Shown here: one piece after another, positions 17,434 through 27,360 of the stretch
How the letters are laid out: the number at the start of each line of letters is the position of its first letter
How positions within the stretch are numbered: the first letter of the stretch is position 1
Assembly: GCA_016845105.1 (NCBI GenBank)
Contig: JAERTF010000068.1
Span: 1-41,382, forward strand
Direction: 5' to 3'
Length of the DNA: 41,382 nt
From: Bacteroidota bacterium
GTDB lineage: Bacteria > Bacteroidota > Bacteroidia > Bacteroidales > F082
The notes under the pieces: generated by a model
Database searches by the model: none
The model's input: the letters and a program-made list of their open reading frames with translations, nothing else
What the model was told of the DNA's origin: nothing
Made by a program: the position numbers and the translations under genes

Positions 17434-18468
17434 ATGTTAAGTAGATATATAAAGGTCGTAATTTTTATTGCATTTGTAAGTGTTTGTATGCCTTCCATTG
17501 CTCAAAAAACGGATACTATTGTCCATGTAAATGGGAATATATTACTTGGAGAAATTAAGAAACTGGATAATGGAATTATAACTTTTAAGATGTCTGGTAT
17601 GGGAACCATAAAATTTCAGCTTGATAAGGTAAATACCTTTAGCTCTGAAAAACATTTTCAGGTTGTTATGCGACATGGTATTCAGTATTATGGTACATTC
17701 GACACATCGGGAGTATCTAGAAATGTAAAAATTAATATACTTAATGGTACCGAAATATTAAAGGTTGAAGACATAATTGAGTTGTATCCAATTAAGAAAA
17801 ACTTTTGGTTACGGACGAGCGGTGTTTTTAGTCTTGGGTTTAATTTTTCGAAAGGGAGTAATATTGCTAGTTTAACCTCATCAGGTAAAATAGATTACAG
17901 GAATCGAAAAACATTTGCTGAATTAAATTGGAGTGATAATACAACTATGCAGTCGGATACCATTAGCTCCAATAAAACTGATATCTCGATCAATATACAA
18001 CGATTATTAAAAAAGAAATGGTATATAGGTTTTAATGTTGAGGGAAGTTCGAATAGTGAGCTAGGGTATGACTTTCGTTTATTAGGTGGTGCTTCAATCA
18101 TTAATTACCTAATTCAAAATTATCACAATAGGCTATTTGTTTCAATTGGTGGTAGTGGTAACAGAGAATGGATTGCCGATAATAATGAACAAAAAGATAA
18201 CCTTGAAGGATTGTTAGGGTTAAATTATCATTTCTTTAAGTATACTGATCCTGAGATTAATATTGCCACATATATCAATACATACCCAAACTTAACAACA
18301 GCTGGGAGGTGGAGGGTAAATTATTACTTGGATGCAAAAGTTGAGGTAATAAGTGATTTTCACATAGGAATTAATTTTTACTATAACTATGATAATAAAC
18401 CTGTCTCAGCAGAAGCTTCATCAACAGATTATGGGATAACAACCACATTGAGTTACTCATTTCATTAA
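17434..18468 (+). CDS. DUF481 outer-membrane beta-barrel protein with tandem N-terminal repeat
   Basis: 344 residues. A signal peptide ends at SIAQ near residue 24. Residues 26-115 hold two similar small beta units: VNGNILLGEIKKL up to the KFQLDKVNTF segment, then RHGIQYYGTFDTS up to ILKVEDIIELYPI. The second half (about 125-344) is a run of alternating strands rich in aromatic and polar residues and ends in LSYSFH with a terminal aromatic, as outer-membrane barrels do. This matches DUF481, a family of YdiY-like outer-membrane proteins of unknown function. rnpA starts 26 bases downstream, so the two are probably co-transcribed. Confidence 0.82.
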   Translation: MLSRYIKVVIFIAFVSVCMPSIAQKTDTIVHVNGNILLGEIKKLDNGIITFKMSGMGTIKFQLDKVNTFSSEKHFQVVMRHGIQYYGTFDTSGVSRNVKINILNGTEILKVEDIIELYPIKKNFWLRTSGVFSLGFNFSKGSNIASLTSSGKIDYRNRKTFAELNWSDNTTMQSDTISSNKTDISINIQRLLKKKWYIGFNVEGSSNSELGYDFRLLGGASIINYLIQNYHNRLFVSIGGSGNREWIADNNEQKDNLEGLLGLNYHFFKYTDPEINIATYINTYPNLTTAGRWRVNYYLDAKVEVISDFHIGINFYYNYDNKPVSAEASSTDYGITTTLSYSFH

Positions 18469-18494
18469 TTCATATATAAACTTATAATATTGGC

Positions 18495-18878
18495 TTGAGA
18501 TATACACTTAAAAAGGAAGAACGATTAAATAGTAAGTTATTAATTGCTGAATTGTTCTCTGAAGGGAAATCATTTTTTATACACCCCTTTAGGGTAACAT
18601 ATTTGCGTATTGATAGAAAGGATGATATACCTGTTCAGTTATTGATATCTGTCTCAAAAAGAAATTTTAGTTCGGCTGTAAAGCGAAATAAGATTAAACG
18701 ACTAATTCGGGAATCATATCGAAATATCAAGCACATATTATGGAATGATGTAAACAAGAAATCCGAAGGCCAGTTGTTGGTTAGTGTAGTTTATATAGGC
18801 AAAAGTATTGTAACTTATACAGAGATGGAACGGAAATTAATTCTAATTTTGCATCGCTTAAATGAGAAGGATGCGTAG
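18495..18878 (+). CDS. rnpA: Ribonuclease P protein component
   Basis: 127 residues. It binds the RNase P RNA and helps process tRNA 5' ends. The N-terminus has the conserved [23 protein letters not shown] segment with its aromatic substrate-binding cleft, and the RNR-type motif appears as [17 protein letters not shown]. The start is TTG at 18495 because no in-frame ATG precedes the conserved region; an ATT at 18489 is the only other option. The last 17 bases overlap yidD, the usual rnpA-yidD coupling. rpmH is absent upstream, where a DUF481 gene sits. Confidence 0.95.
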   Translation: MRYTLKKEERLNSKLLIAELFSEGKSFFIHPFRVTYLRIDRKDDIPVQLLISVSKRNFSSAVKRNKIKRLIRESYRNIKHILWNDVNKKSEGQLLVSVVYIGKSIVTYTEMERKLILILHRLNEKDA

Positions 18879-19092
18879 AATATTGGGTGGTTTTTTCATT
18901 TTTTTAATTCGGATATATCAGTACACTTTATCTCCCTTTATTGGACGGTCGTGCAGATATACACCCACTTGTTCACATTACAGTGTCGAAGCCATTAAGA
19001 AACATGGTCCGTTTGTAGGAGGAAAACTATCTATTAAACGAATAGCATCTTGCAATCCATGGGGAGGAAGTGGATTTGATCCTGTACCCTAA
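18862..19092 (+). CDS. yidD: Membrane protein insertion efficiency factor YidD
   Basis: 76 residues, a typical length. The family core is complete: an amphipathic N-terminus, [15 protein letters not shown], then [19 protein letters not shown] and a C-terminal [13 protein letters not shown]. YidD assists YidC-dependent insertion at the inner face of the membrane. ATG at 18862 overlaps the end of rnpA by 17 bases; a second in-frame ATG at 18871 also lies in the overlap. Translation is probably coupled to rnpA. Confidence 0.96.
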   Translation: MRRMRRILGGFFIFLIRIYQYTLSPFIGRSCRYTPTCSHYSVEAIKKHGPFVGGKLSIKRIASCNPWGGSGFDPVP

Positions 19093-19105
19093 AATTTTAT
19101 AAACT

Positions 19106-20770
19106 ATGACAAAAAAAACTTTTAGTAATTATATTTTAATAGTTATAGCATCATTTTGTTTTACTAATATATACGCCCAAGATCAAAATAACTTTGAATT
19201 ATCCAAGAATCTTGAAATCTATGCTGATTTATTAAGGCAGTTAAATTTAAATTATGCCGATGATATTAAACCTGGAGAATTAAATACAACAGCAATTGAT
19301 GCTCTTCTTGCTAAGCTTGATCCATATACAGTTTATGTACCCGAATCAAGAAGAGAGGATTTTGAACTCATAACAAAAGGCGAATATGGTGGTATTGGGT
19401 CTCTAATTCAAAAACAAGGTGATTATATTGTTATTTCGGAACCTTATGAGGGCTTCCCGGCACAAAGCGTTGGTCTTAAGGCAGGTGATAAAATTTACGC
19501 TATTGATGGTGAATCAGCTGAAAAAAAGTCAAGTTCAGAAGTTAGTGAAAAACTAAAAGGGGCTCCGGGAACTTCTATTACACTAACTGTACAAAGATAT
19601 GGAGATACAATTCTTCAGGATTATGATATCATTAGGGAAAAAATTAAGATCCCCAATATACCTTATTACGGAATGGTTAGTAGTGATGTTGGATATATTA
19701 ATTTACTTCAGTTTAACCCGCAATCTGCAAATGAAGTTAAAAATGCATTTAATAAGTTAGCTCAGGAAAATGACCTTAAGGGTATTATTCTTGACCTTCG
19801 TGGAAATGGGGGAGGTTTACTAAATGAAGCTGTTGATATTGTAAATATTTTTGTTCCAAAGAATAAAGTTATAGTTACAACAAAAGGTAAAGTAAGTAGT
19901 AATACTCATATTCATCGTACACGAAACGCTGGCATTGATACAAAAATACCACTAGTGGTGCTAGTAAATGGTAATAGTGCTTCCGCTTCTGAAATTGTTG
20001 CAGGAGCAATCCAGGATTTAGATAGAGGAGTGGTAATGGGAGAAAAAACCTTTGGTAAAGGACTGGTACAGAATATACTTGATTTGCCCTATAATTCTAA
20101 AATGAAACTTACCGTTGCTAAATATTATATTCCAAGTGGTAGGTGCATTCAGTCCATCGACTATTTTAACGAAAAGGTAGCCGATAGTCTTGAAAATCTT
20201 CGCGATTCATTGCTAAATGCATTCAGAACTGCAGGTGGTAGATTAGTGTTGGATAAGGGAGGAATCGAACCAGATGTTCCCATAGAAGGAAGGATGTTTA
20301 GTCAGATAAGTGGTGATTTGTACGCACAAAATTATCTCTTTAACTTTGCAAATGAATTTGTTTTAGTTAATGATTCAATCTCATCACCAAAAGAATTTGA
20401 AATATCCGATTCTGTTTTTAGTGATTTTAAAAGCTATGTAGAAGAACAAGGATTTGATTACAAAACAGAAACGGAAATCCTTCTTGAAAACCTAAACAAA
20501 AGTGCCGAGAGAGAGGATTATAAAACGTCGATTGAAGAACTGCTTAATAGTTTGTCTGAAGAGATATTAAAAGAGAAGAAAAAAGATATTGATAAAAACA
20601 GATCTGAGATTGAAGAAATGCTGAAGGTTGAAATTATAACAAGGTATTATTATCAAAAAGGTAAAATAGAATCATCTCTTCTTAACGATCCTGAAATAAT
20701 TGAGGCTATCAAACTTATAAATAACAAGCAACTATATTCATCAATACTAGAGGTTAAACCTAGTAATTAA
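19106..20770 (+). CDS. S41 family carboxy-terminal processing protease (CtpA/Prc-like)
   Basis: 554 residues. A signal peptide ends near IYAQ (residue 25), so it acts in the periplasm. A PDZ domain at about residues 90-165 has YGGIGSLI, VGLKAGDKIYAIDG and LKGAPGTSITLTV. The S41 core follows, with LDLRGNGGGLL, NGNSASASE and GEKTFGKG. The catalytic pair is likely Ser293 and Lys318, 25 residues apart as in E. coli Prc. A C-terminal extension of about 170 residues is charged and helical. It begins 13 bases after yidD. Such proteases trim C-termini or degrade periplasmic proteins; the substrate here is unknown. Confidence 0.95.
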   Translation: MTKKTFSNYILIVIASFCFTNIYAQDQNNFELSKNLEIYADLLRQLNLNYADDIKPGELNTTAIDALLAKLDPYTVYVPESRREDFELITKGEYGGIGSLIQKQGDYIVISEPYEGFPAQSVGLKAGDKIYAIDGESAEKKSSSEVSEKLKGAPGTSITLTVQRYGDTILQDYDIIREKIKIPNIPYYGMVSSDVGYINLLQFNPQSANEVKNAFNKLAQENDLKGIILDLRGNGGGLLNEAVDIVNIFVPKNKVIVTTKGKVSSNTHIHRTRNAGIDTKIPLVVLVNGNSASASEIVAGAIQDLDRGVVMGEKTFGKGLVQNILDLPYNSKMKLTVAKYYIPSGRCIQSIDYFNEKVADSLENLRDSLLNAFRTAGGRLVLDKGGIEPDVPIEGRMFSQISGDLYAQNYLFNFANEFVLVNDSISSPKEFEISDSVFSDFKSYVEEQGFDYKTETEILLENLNKSAEREDYKTSIEELLNSLSEEILKEKKKDIDKNRSEIEEMLKVEIITRYYYQKGKIESSLLNDPEIIEAIKLINNKQLYSSILEVKPSN

Positions 20771-20800
20771 AGATGAGTATTTTAGTATAATGTATTTTTT

Positions 20801-22483
20801 ATGGTTAATTCTGGTACAAATATACACTCTTGGGCATATACAATAACGCTTATATTATTGGCTGCAAGTATTCCATTGTCCAAGTTTACAATGAGTATAA
20901 CTGAATTTATGTTGCTTGGGTTATGGCTTTGGTCAGGATTTTCGTTTAGTGTTGGTTATAGGTTTTATAAGTTGGGTGGCGCATTCACTGGTACAATTCA
21001 TTTACTGGCTTATATTTTTTCATTGGCTTATAATAACCTGATTGATAAATTTGCCGCATTCTTCAGAAATAAACCTGCACTAATATTTACTTTAATATAT
21101 GTAGCACACATAGTTGGGTTATTGTATACTGCAGATTTTAATTATGCGTTAAAAGATTTAAGAGTAAAGCTTCCACTGATATTATTACCTGTGGTAATTT
21201 CTACAATGGAGAAACTGAACTCGAAGAGATTTAATTTGTTGTTGATTATATATTCGATGGCGGTTCTGGTAAGTACTCTAATTAGTGCCTTTATCTACTT
21301 AACAAATCAATATGTAGATATTCGAGCTATTTCACCTCTCATTTCGCCCATTCGACTTAGTTTAAATGTAAGTTTTGCCTTTTTTGTAATGATTTACTTC
21401 ATTTTTCACGAAACTAAGTTTCGAACATGGCAAACCATTAGCTTTATAACAATGGCATTATGGTTTTTGTCATTTTTGTTCTTGTTAGAATCTGTTACAA
21501 GTATAGTTATTGTAATCTTAGTTGGTGTGGTGTATTTGTTCTTGCTATTGTTTAATAATATTCTTCTATGGCAAAGAATAACACTATTATTAATTGCAAT
21601 TATATTGCCAATGCTTTTTTTATGGCATATTAATAATATTGTGGTGGAAGCAACCACAGCACCAAAAATTAATTATTCTAATCTTGATCGTTTCACAAAA
21701 CTAGGTAACCCTTATACTCATGATACTACTTATTTCCAAATTGAAGACGGTAAACGTGTTGGGCTATATATATGTGATAAGGAAATGAAATCTGAATGGA
21801 ATAAACGTAGTAATATTAAATATGAAACAGTTACACCTGATGGACAGGTTATTAGAACTACTTTAATTAGGTATCTGACTTCAAAGAACCTTCGCAAAGA
21901 TGCAGAGGGAATTAACGAATTAACTGATGAAGATGTTCTTATGATTGAGAAAGGTTTGGCCAATTATAATTATGTTCATTCTCCTGGCTTAAGAACAAGG
22001 ATACTAAAAATTATTAAAGGGTATGAGGTATTTCAGCTTACTGGAAACCCTAGCGGAAGTTCTGTTATGCAAAGGATCGAATATCTAAAAGCTTCAATTA
22101 ATATTATAAGAGACGATTTTCTTTTTGGTGTAGGAACTGGTGATCTGGAAGATGCTTTTAATAAGCAATTTAATGATATGAACTCTGCGCTGGAATATAG
22201 ATACAGATACCATGCCCATAATCAATTTTTGGGCATTTTTGTAGTTCTAGGGTTAGCTGGATTTATAATATTCGTAATCGGATTGTTTTATCCAGCGATA
22301 GTTCTGTCAGGTTTTAAGGATTATTATTTTGGAACTTTCTTTATGATAATGATTATTTCAATGTTTTCTGATGATACACTAGAGACTCAAGCTGGTGTAA
22401 CCTTATTCGCCTTCTTTTATTCCCTTTTATTATTTGGACGGAGAAAAGGAGACAATATGCCGGCAGCAATTATTAAGGAATAA
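20801..22483 (+). CDS. O-antigen ligase / Wzy-type polymerase family membrane protein
   Basis: 560 residues with about 10-12 transmembrane helices. A large extracytoplasmic loop, about residues 285-450, separates the N-terminal helices from the last three. The loop ends with RIEYLKASINIIRDDFLFGVGTGDLEDAF, and the next helix starts after YHAHNQFLGIFVVLGLAG. The GVGTGD and HAHNQFL segments are the recognisable Wzy_C features; Arg and His there are the residues expected in the active site of WaaL-type ligases. Members join undecaprenyl-linked glycans to lipid A, protein or each other. No other O-antigen genes are next to it. It follows the S41 protease by 30 bases and may share its transcript. 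Confidence 0.85.
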   Translation: MVNSGTNIHSWAYTITLILLAASIPLSKFTMSITEFMLLGLWLWSGFSFSVGYRFYKLGGAFTGTIHLLAYIFSLAYNNLIDKFAAFFRNKPALIFTLIYVAHIVGLLYTADFNYALKDLRVKLPLILLPVVISTMEKLNSKRFNLLLIIYSMAVLVSTLISAFIYLTNQYVDIRAISPLISPIRLSLNVSFAFFVMIYFIFHETKFRTWQTISFITMALWFLSFLFLLESVTSIVIVILVGVVYLFLLLFNNILLWQRITLLLIAIILPMLFLWHINNIVVEATTAPKINYSNLDRFTKLGNPYTHDTTYFQIEDGKRVGLYICDKEMKSEWNKRSNIKYETVTPDGQVIRTTLIRYLTSKNLRKDAEGINELTDEDVLMIEKGLANYNYVHSPGLRTRILKIIKGYEVFQLTGNPSGSSVMQRIEYLKASINIIRDDFLFGVGTGDLEDAFNKQFNDMNSALEYRYRYHAHNQFLGIFVVLGLAGFIIFVIGLFYPAIVLSGFKDYYFGTFFMIMIISMFSDDTLETQAGVTLFAFFYSLLLFGRRKGDNMPAAIIKE

Positions 22484-22602
22484 CATCAATTAATTTGGTA
22501 TATTTACATTAGTTAATATTACATTTTTCAATTGTTTGTTACTGATTTTACTGAAATCTATATTTTGTATATTTATTTTTAATTTAGCGCTCAAATAATG
22601 CT

Positions 22603-23097
22603 ATGAAAGAAAAGAAAATAATTATTGAGTATCAGGAATATGATGAAGGTGAGAATCTATCACCAGATGATACCAAATTAATTAAAGAGGCTATGAAGGC
22701 AGTGGAAGGTTCCTATGCACCATATTCTGATTTTCATGTTGGTGCTGCTCTATTGTTTGAGAATGGTAAAATAATATTGGGTAGTAATCAAGAAAATGCT
22801 GCATACCCATCAGGGCTATGTGCTGAAAGAGTGGCACTTTTCTATGCTAAATCTGAATTTCCCAATGAAAAAATTGTTTCAATAGCAATAACAGGAAAGG
22901 CAGATCATTTTGTTAGTGGAGAACCTATTACTCCCTGCGGTTCATGCAGACAAGTATTAGCTGAAACTGAAAATCGTCAGGCCAGTAAGATAAGGATAAT
23001 TATGCAAGGTGAAAGAGGTGTGACAAAAATCGTTAACGGAGTAGAGTCACTACTACCCATGGTCTTCCATGAAGAAAAGCTAAAAAAGAAATTATAG
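22603..23097 (+). CDS. cdd: Cytidine deaminase
   Basis: 164 residues, the small homotetrameric type with an N-terminal extension of about 20 residues. It deaminates cytidine and deoxycytidine to uridine forms in pyrimidine salvage. The zinc site is complete: Cys73-Ala-Glu75 in SGLCAERVALF with Glu75 as proton shuttle, and Cys112 and Cys115 in PCGSCRQVLAE. YAPYSDFHVGAAL (residues 38-50) is the usual substrate segment. It lies between the ligase and a ChaN-like gene with a 119-base gap upstream, where I see no clear promoter. Confidence 0.95.
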   Translation: MKEKKIIIEYQEYDEGENLSPDDTKLIKEAMKAVEGSYAPYSDFHVGAALLFENGKIILGSNQENAAYPSGLCAERVALFYAKSEFPNEKIVSIAITGKADHFVSGEPITPCGSCRQVLAETENRQASKIRIIMQGERGVTKIVNGVESLLPMVFHEEKLKKKL

Positions 23098-23146
23098 AAG
23101 TACGTCAAGTACATTTTAAAATTCTTCAACCCCAATATAAATTAGT

Positions 23147-24016
23147 ATGATAAAAAAAGTAGTAACAATTGTAGTATTGTTCGTAATAATTGCTGGTTTT
23201 AAAAATGATAAACCAGCATATCGAATATTTAATTTGAATGGGAAAAAAACTACATACTCAAAGCTATTAAAAGCGACTTCTGAAGCGGATGTTGTTTTTT
23301 TTGGAGAACTTCATAATAACCCGATTTGTCATTGGCTGCAATATGAATTAACCGTCGACCTATTTAAGAGTAAGGATGGTAAATTGATACTCGGTGCTGA
23401 AATGTTGGAAGCTGATAATCAGTTAATACTAAATGAGTATCTAGATGGTAGTATCAGCGCTAAAAGTTATAGGAAAGAAGCCAGATTATGGCCAAACTAT
23501 AAAACCGATTATGCACCCTTAGTTGATTTTGCTAAGGATAGCAATCTTCAGTTCATTGCAACCAATATTCCCAGAAGGTACGCATCCGTGGTATATAAAA
23601 AAGGCTTTGAAGGTCTCGAAGAATTATCTGCACAAGCGAAACTATATATTGCACCATTGCCTATTGAATATGATTCAACTCTAGTTTGTTATTTAAGTAT
23701 GATTGAAAGTATGGGTGGAATGGGTGGCCATGTAACTGCTACATTACCTATGGCTCAGGCTATTAAAGATGCTACCATGGCATACAACATTGCAGGAAAT
23801 ATAGATTCTGAAAGTTTATTTTTACACTATAATGGATCCTATCATTCTGATAATTTTGAAAGTATACTATGGTACCTTAATAAATACAAGCCTGGATTAA
23901 AGATTGTAACTATAGCTTCCGTCGAACAAAACGAAGTTGAAAGTTTGGATGATGAATATATCAATCAAGCAAACTTTATAATTGCCATACCAGAAGATAT
24001 GACCAAAACTCATTAG
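23147..24016 (+). CDS. ChaN-like haem-binding uptake family protein
   Basis: 289 residues. An N-terminal hydrophobic helix (residues 4-18) without a lipobox cysteine suggests export or membrane anchoring. The family signature VVFFGELHNNPICHWLQYEL (about residues 49-68, with Glu54 and His56) and a second segment IGAEMLEADNQ-like (LILGAEMLEADNQ) match the ChaN/DUF399 group, related to the Tiki/EreA superfamily. ChaN of Campylobacter binds haem and is linked to iron uptake. A methionine-glycine run (SMGGMGGHV) is notable. It converges on infB, 25 bases away. Confidence 0.86.
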   Translation: MIKKVVTIVVLFVIIAGFKNDKPAYRIFNLNGKKTTYSKLLKATSEADVVFFGELHNNPICHWLQYELTVDLFKSKDGKLILGAEMLEADNQLILNEYLDGSISAKSYRKEARLWPNYKTDYAPLVDFAKDSNLQFIATNIPRRYASVVYKKGFEGLEELSAQAKLYIAPLPIEYDSTLVCYLSMIESMGGMGGHVTATLPMAQAIKDATMAYNIAGNIDSESLFLHYNGSYHSDNFESILWYLNKYKPGLKIVTIASVEQNEVESLDDEYINQANFIIAIPEDMTKTH

Positions 24017-24023
24017 CAAGCGT

Positions 24024-24056
24024 AAAAAAAAGAAGTTGGTACTATCTGCCTACTTC
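24024..24056 (-). terminator. Intrinsic terminator of the rimP-nusA-infB operon, overlapping the infB stop
   Basis: On the minus strand GAAGTAGG and CCAACTTC (plus-strand arms 24049-24056 and 24032-24039) form a stem with one A-A mismatch and a 9-base loop. Eight Ts follow (24024-24031). The left arm and loop include the last infB codons and its stop. There is no T-tract on the plus side, so it works for infB only. Confidence 0.8.
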
Positions 24057-27000
24057 AACCATCTCGTAGCCCTCAACAATATCGCCTACTTTGATATCAT
24101 TAAAGTTTTCGATATTCAATCCGCATTCGTAACCTGCAGCTACTTCTTTTACATCATCTTTAAATCGTTTAAGTGATCCTAGTAATCCTGTGTAAACAAC
24201 TATGCCATCACGAATAACTCTGACTTTGGTATTACGATTTACTTTGCCATCAAGTACATAGCAACCAGCAATTGTTCCAACCTTTGTAATTTTAAAGGTT
24301 TCACGAACTTCGATATTGCATACGACCTTCTCTTTGGTTTTGGGAGTAAGCATACCTTTAATAGCAGTTTCAAGTTCTTCTGTGGCTTGATATATAATTG
24401 AATAAAGACGTATATCAATTTGCTCTTTTTCGGCACGTTTACGAGCCTGAACAGATGGTCTAACCTGGAATCCTATAATGATTGCATCAGATGCAGAAGC
24501 TAGCATAACATCAGATTCAGATATGGCACCAACGGCTTTGTGAATAACATTGACTTGAACTTCTTTTGTTGAGAGTTTAATCAATGAATCAGTAAGTGCC
24601 TCAATTGAGCCATCTACGTCACCTTTAACAATAATATTAATCTCTTTAAAGTCTCCAATAGCAATCCGTCTACCAATTTCATCCAAGGTAACGTGCTTTT
24701 GGGTTCTAAGACTTTGTTCACGTATCAATTGTTGACGTTTAGAAGCAAGTGATTTAGCTTCTTTTTCATCTTTCATTCCATTGAAAACATCTCCAGCTTG
24801 AGGTGCTGCTATCAGCCCAAGCAATAGTACTGGACCCGAAGGACCTACACTGGTAATAGCCTCGTTTCTTTCGTTGAACATAGCTTTTACCTTACCTGAG
24901 ACTGGTCCTGCCAACATTATATCACCTTTTCTTAATGTTCCGTCTTGCACAAGCACAGTAGTAACATAACCACGGCCTTTGTCAAGAGAAGCCTCAATAA
25001 CAGTTCCTCTGGCTGCTTTATCAGGATTTGCCTTTAATTCAAGCATTTCGGATTCAAGTAATACTTTTTCAAGTAATTCAGGAATACCCATACCTGTAAT
25101 AGCTGATATTTCTTGCGATTGGAATTTACCACCCCAGTCTTCAACAAGAATATTCATGTTTGCAAGTTGCTCCTTAACTCGTTCAGAATTTGCACCTTCT
25201 TTATCCATTTTATTAATGGCAAATACGATTGGTACTCCAGCTGCTTGAGCGTGATTAATAGCCTCTTTTGTTTGGGGCATTACGCTATCATCAGCAGCAA
25301 TAACAATAATTGCAACGTCAGTAACCTTTGCTCCCCTAGCACGCATAGCTGTAAATGCTTCGTGACCAGGTGTATCAAGGAATGTAATACTCTTACCTTT
25401 CTCTGTTCTAACCTCGTATGCACCAATGTGTTGTGTGATTCCACCAGCCTCACCAGAAACAACATTTTCTTTTCTAATATAGTCAAGAAGCTTTGTTTTA
25501 CCATGATCGACATGTCCCATAACTGTTACAATTGGAGAACGGTCGATTAAACTTGCTTCATCATCCTCTTCTTCGATAACTTCAAGGTTTTCATCTTCAT
25601 CAACACTAACAAATGATGTCTGATGTCCAAACTCTTCAGCAACAAGAACTATTGTTTCAGCATCCAACCTTTGATTAATTGAAACGAATAAACCAAGCTG
25701 CATACAGGAAGTGATAATATCGGTAACACTAACGTCCATCATTGTTGCCAGCTCATTAGCTGTAACAAATTCTGTTACTTTAAGGATCTTATTTTCATCT
25801 TCTTGTTTTTGAAGCTCTTCCTGAATTGTTTGGGAAACGGTTTCACGTTTTCTTTTCCTGTGTTTAGCAGCCTTTGATTTTCCTGCAGGAGCTAGTCTTG
25901 CAAGAGTATCTTTAATTTTTTGTTGAATTTCTTCTTCAGTTGGTTCCGCTTTAACAGGTCTTTTCTTAGCCGCAGGTCTTCTGTTTCCTCCACCAGAACC
26001 TCTGTCTGCTTTATTTGGTTTATTAGCATTATCAGTAGTTTGAGGCTTCGGCTTGATCCTTTTTCTTTTCTTCTTATTCTGTCCAACTTTATTATCGGTT
26101 GAAGAAGCAACGGGTTTTTTCTTCTTGCCCCTTTTAACTTCTGTTGGAAGTTCTATTTTATCAAGTATTTTGGGACCAGACAGTTTTGTAAATTGAGTTT
26201 TAATGAAGTTGTCTTCCTTTTTCTCATCATTGTTTGATGACTCAGCTTTATCTTCAATAACCTCACTAGGTTTACTTTCAACAACAGGCTCTTCAGATAC
26301 AACTTCTGACGGAGATACTTTCTTATCATCAACCTCATTATCTACATTCGGAATTTCCTTTACCTTTTGGGCTGATTTTTTCTCACTTACCCGCTTTTTC
26401 TTTTTGGAGGTATCCAACTTCGATTCTTGCTCTTTCCTTTTTTCGGCCTTGGTTTTTTTCTTTGGTCTTGTTTTTTGATTTAAAGAATCAAGGTTTATTT
26501 TTCCAAGAACTTTTATATCTCTCTTATCCTCTTCTTTAGTTTCCTCAGCATTGGTGATAGTTTCAGTAACTTCATCCTTTGCAGTTTCTACTTCCGCAAC
26601 AACTTCTTTTTCAGTTACCTTCTCAACCTTCTGTTCTGTAACTAGTTCTTCTTCTGGTTCAGGAATTGTAGATGTTTTCTCCTTGTTGGTAGGCTGTTGT
26701 TTTGGTTCAGGAATTGGTTCAGGGGTAGTATCGGTTGTTTCTACTTTTTCTTCATTTATAACCTCTTCAACAACTTCCTTGGTAACATTCTCTGTCTCTT
26801 CCTTGGTTTCTTCAGCTTGTTTCTCAACTATAACCTCAGGAGTCTTCTTTTCTTCTTCAATAACTTTTTCTTCAACAATTGGTAATTCCTGTTGGATGGG
26901 TTCAGGATTATCTTCAATTGTTTCAGTTATCTCAGGTTCTGGTGTTGGTTGTTTTTCAAGATTTCTGTTTTCGGTATAGGAAACTCCGGTGTTTTTTATC

Positions 27001-27302
27001 ATCAGTTCTTCCTCTACTGGAACTTCATCTACAGGTTTTTCCACTTTTTCCAGAGAGTCATCTATGCTTATGGTTTCTTTACCAACATATTCTAAACCTT
27101 TCTGTTGTGCAACCTCTTTTACATTTTTTTCATCCTGAAATTCCTTGGTGAGCAATTCATACATTGCAGGATCCAGCTTGGTATTAGGCTTTCGCTCAAT
27201 ATCATAACCCTTTTCTGTAAGAAAACCAACTATTGAATCCAAGCTAATATTGAATTCTCTAGCAGCTTTGCTTAATCTTACCACCTTTTCTTTTCCTGTC
27301 AT
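24042..27302 (-). CDS. infB: Translation initiation factor IF-2
   Basis: 1086 residues. IF-2 is the GTPase that places initiator tRNA on the 30S subunit. An N-terminal IF2N-like helix pair (residues 5-55) precedes about 450 residues of Glu/Pro/Lys/Thr-rich, probably disordered sequence, then a second IF2N unit ([16 protein letters not shown]). The G domain follows with GHVDHGKT (596-603), DTPGH and NKMD. Domains II-IV follow, with [11 protein letters not shown] and [12 protein letters not shown] in the C-terminal domain. The long N-terminal tract is normal for Bacteroidota. nusA ends 58 bases upstream, and the terminator overlaps the stop codon. Confidence 0.98.
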   Translation of the reverse strand: MTGKEKVVRLSKAAREFNISLDSIVGFLTEKGYDIERKPNTKLDPAMYELLTKEFQDEKNVKEVAQQKGLEYVGKETISIDDSLEKVEKPVDEVPVEEELMIKNTGVSYTENRNLEKQPTPEPEITETIEDNPEPIQQELPIVEEKVIEEEKKTPEVIVEKQAEETKEETENVTKEVVEEVINEEKVETTDTTPEPIPEPKQQPTNKEKTSTIPEPEEELVTEQKVEKVTEKEVVAEVETAKDEVTETITNAEETKEEDKRDIKVLGKINLDSLNQKTRPKKKTKAEKRKEQESKLDTSKKKKRVSEKKSAQKVKEIPNVDNEVDDKKVSPSEVVSEEPVVESKPSEVIEDKAESSNNDEKKEDNFIKTQFTKLSGPKILDKIELPTEVKRGKKKKPVASSTDNKVGQNKKKRKRIKPKPQTTDNANKPNKADRGSGGGNRRPAAKKRPVKAEPTEEEIQQKIKDTLARLAPAGKSKAAKHRKRKRETVSQTIQEELQKQEDENKILKVTEFVTANELATMMDVSVTDIITSCMQLGLFVSINQRLDAETIVLVAEEFGHQTSFVSVDEDENLEVIEEEDDEASLIDRSPIVTVMGHVDHGKTKLLDYIRKENVVSGEAGGITQHIGAYEVRTEKGKSITFLDTPGHEAFTAMRARGAKVTDVAIIVIAADDSVMPQTKEAINHAQAAGVPIVFAINKMDKEGANSERVKEQLANMNILVEDWGGKFQSQEISAITGMGIPELLEKVLLESEMLELKANPDKAARGTVIEASLDKGRGYVTTVLVQDGTLRKGDIMLAGPVSGKVKAMFNERNEAITSVGPSGPVLLLGLIAAPQAGDVFNGMKDEKEAKSLASKRQQLIREQSLRTQKHVTLDEIGRRIAIGDFKEINIIVKGDVDGSIEALTDSLIKLSTKEVQVNVIHKAVGAISESDVMLASASDAIIIGFQVRPSVQARKRAEKEQIDIRLYSIIYQATEELETAIKGMLTPKTKEKVVCNIEVRETFKITKVGTIAGCYVLDGKVNRNTKVRVIRDGIVVYTGLLGSLKRFKDDVKEVAAGYECGLNIENFNDIKVGDIVEGYEMVEVGR

Positions 27303-27360
27303 ATAACTATTTTCGTTTACTCAAACGTAAATCTTTATGATCCGCGTAAAAATACTATTT

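Noticed and set aside
26203..27151. Several open frames opposite the infB N-terminal region, rich in Ser/Phe/Leu
   Set aside because: They are mirror images of the Glu/Lys/Thr-rich low-complexity codons of IF-2 and show no independent domain or start signal.
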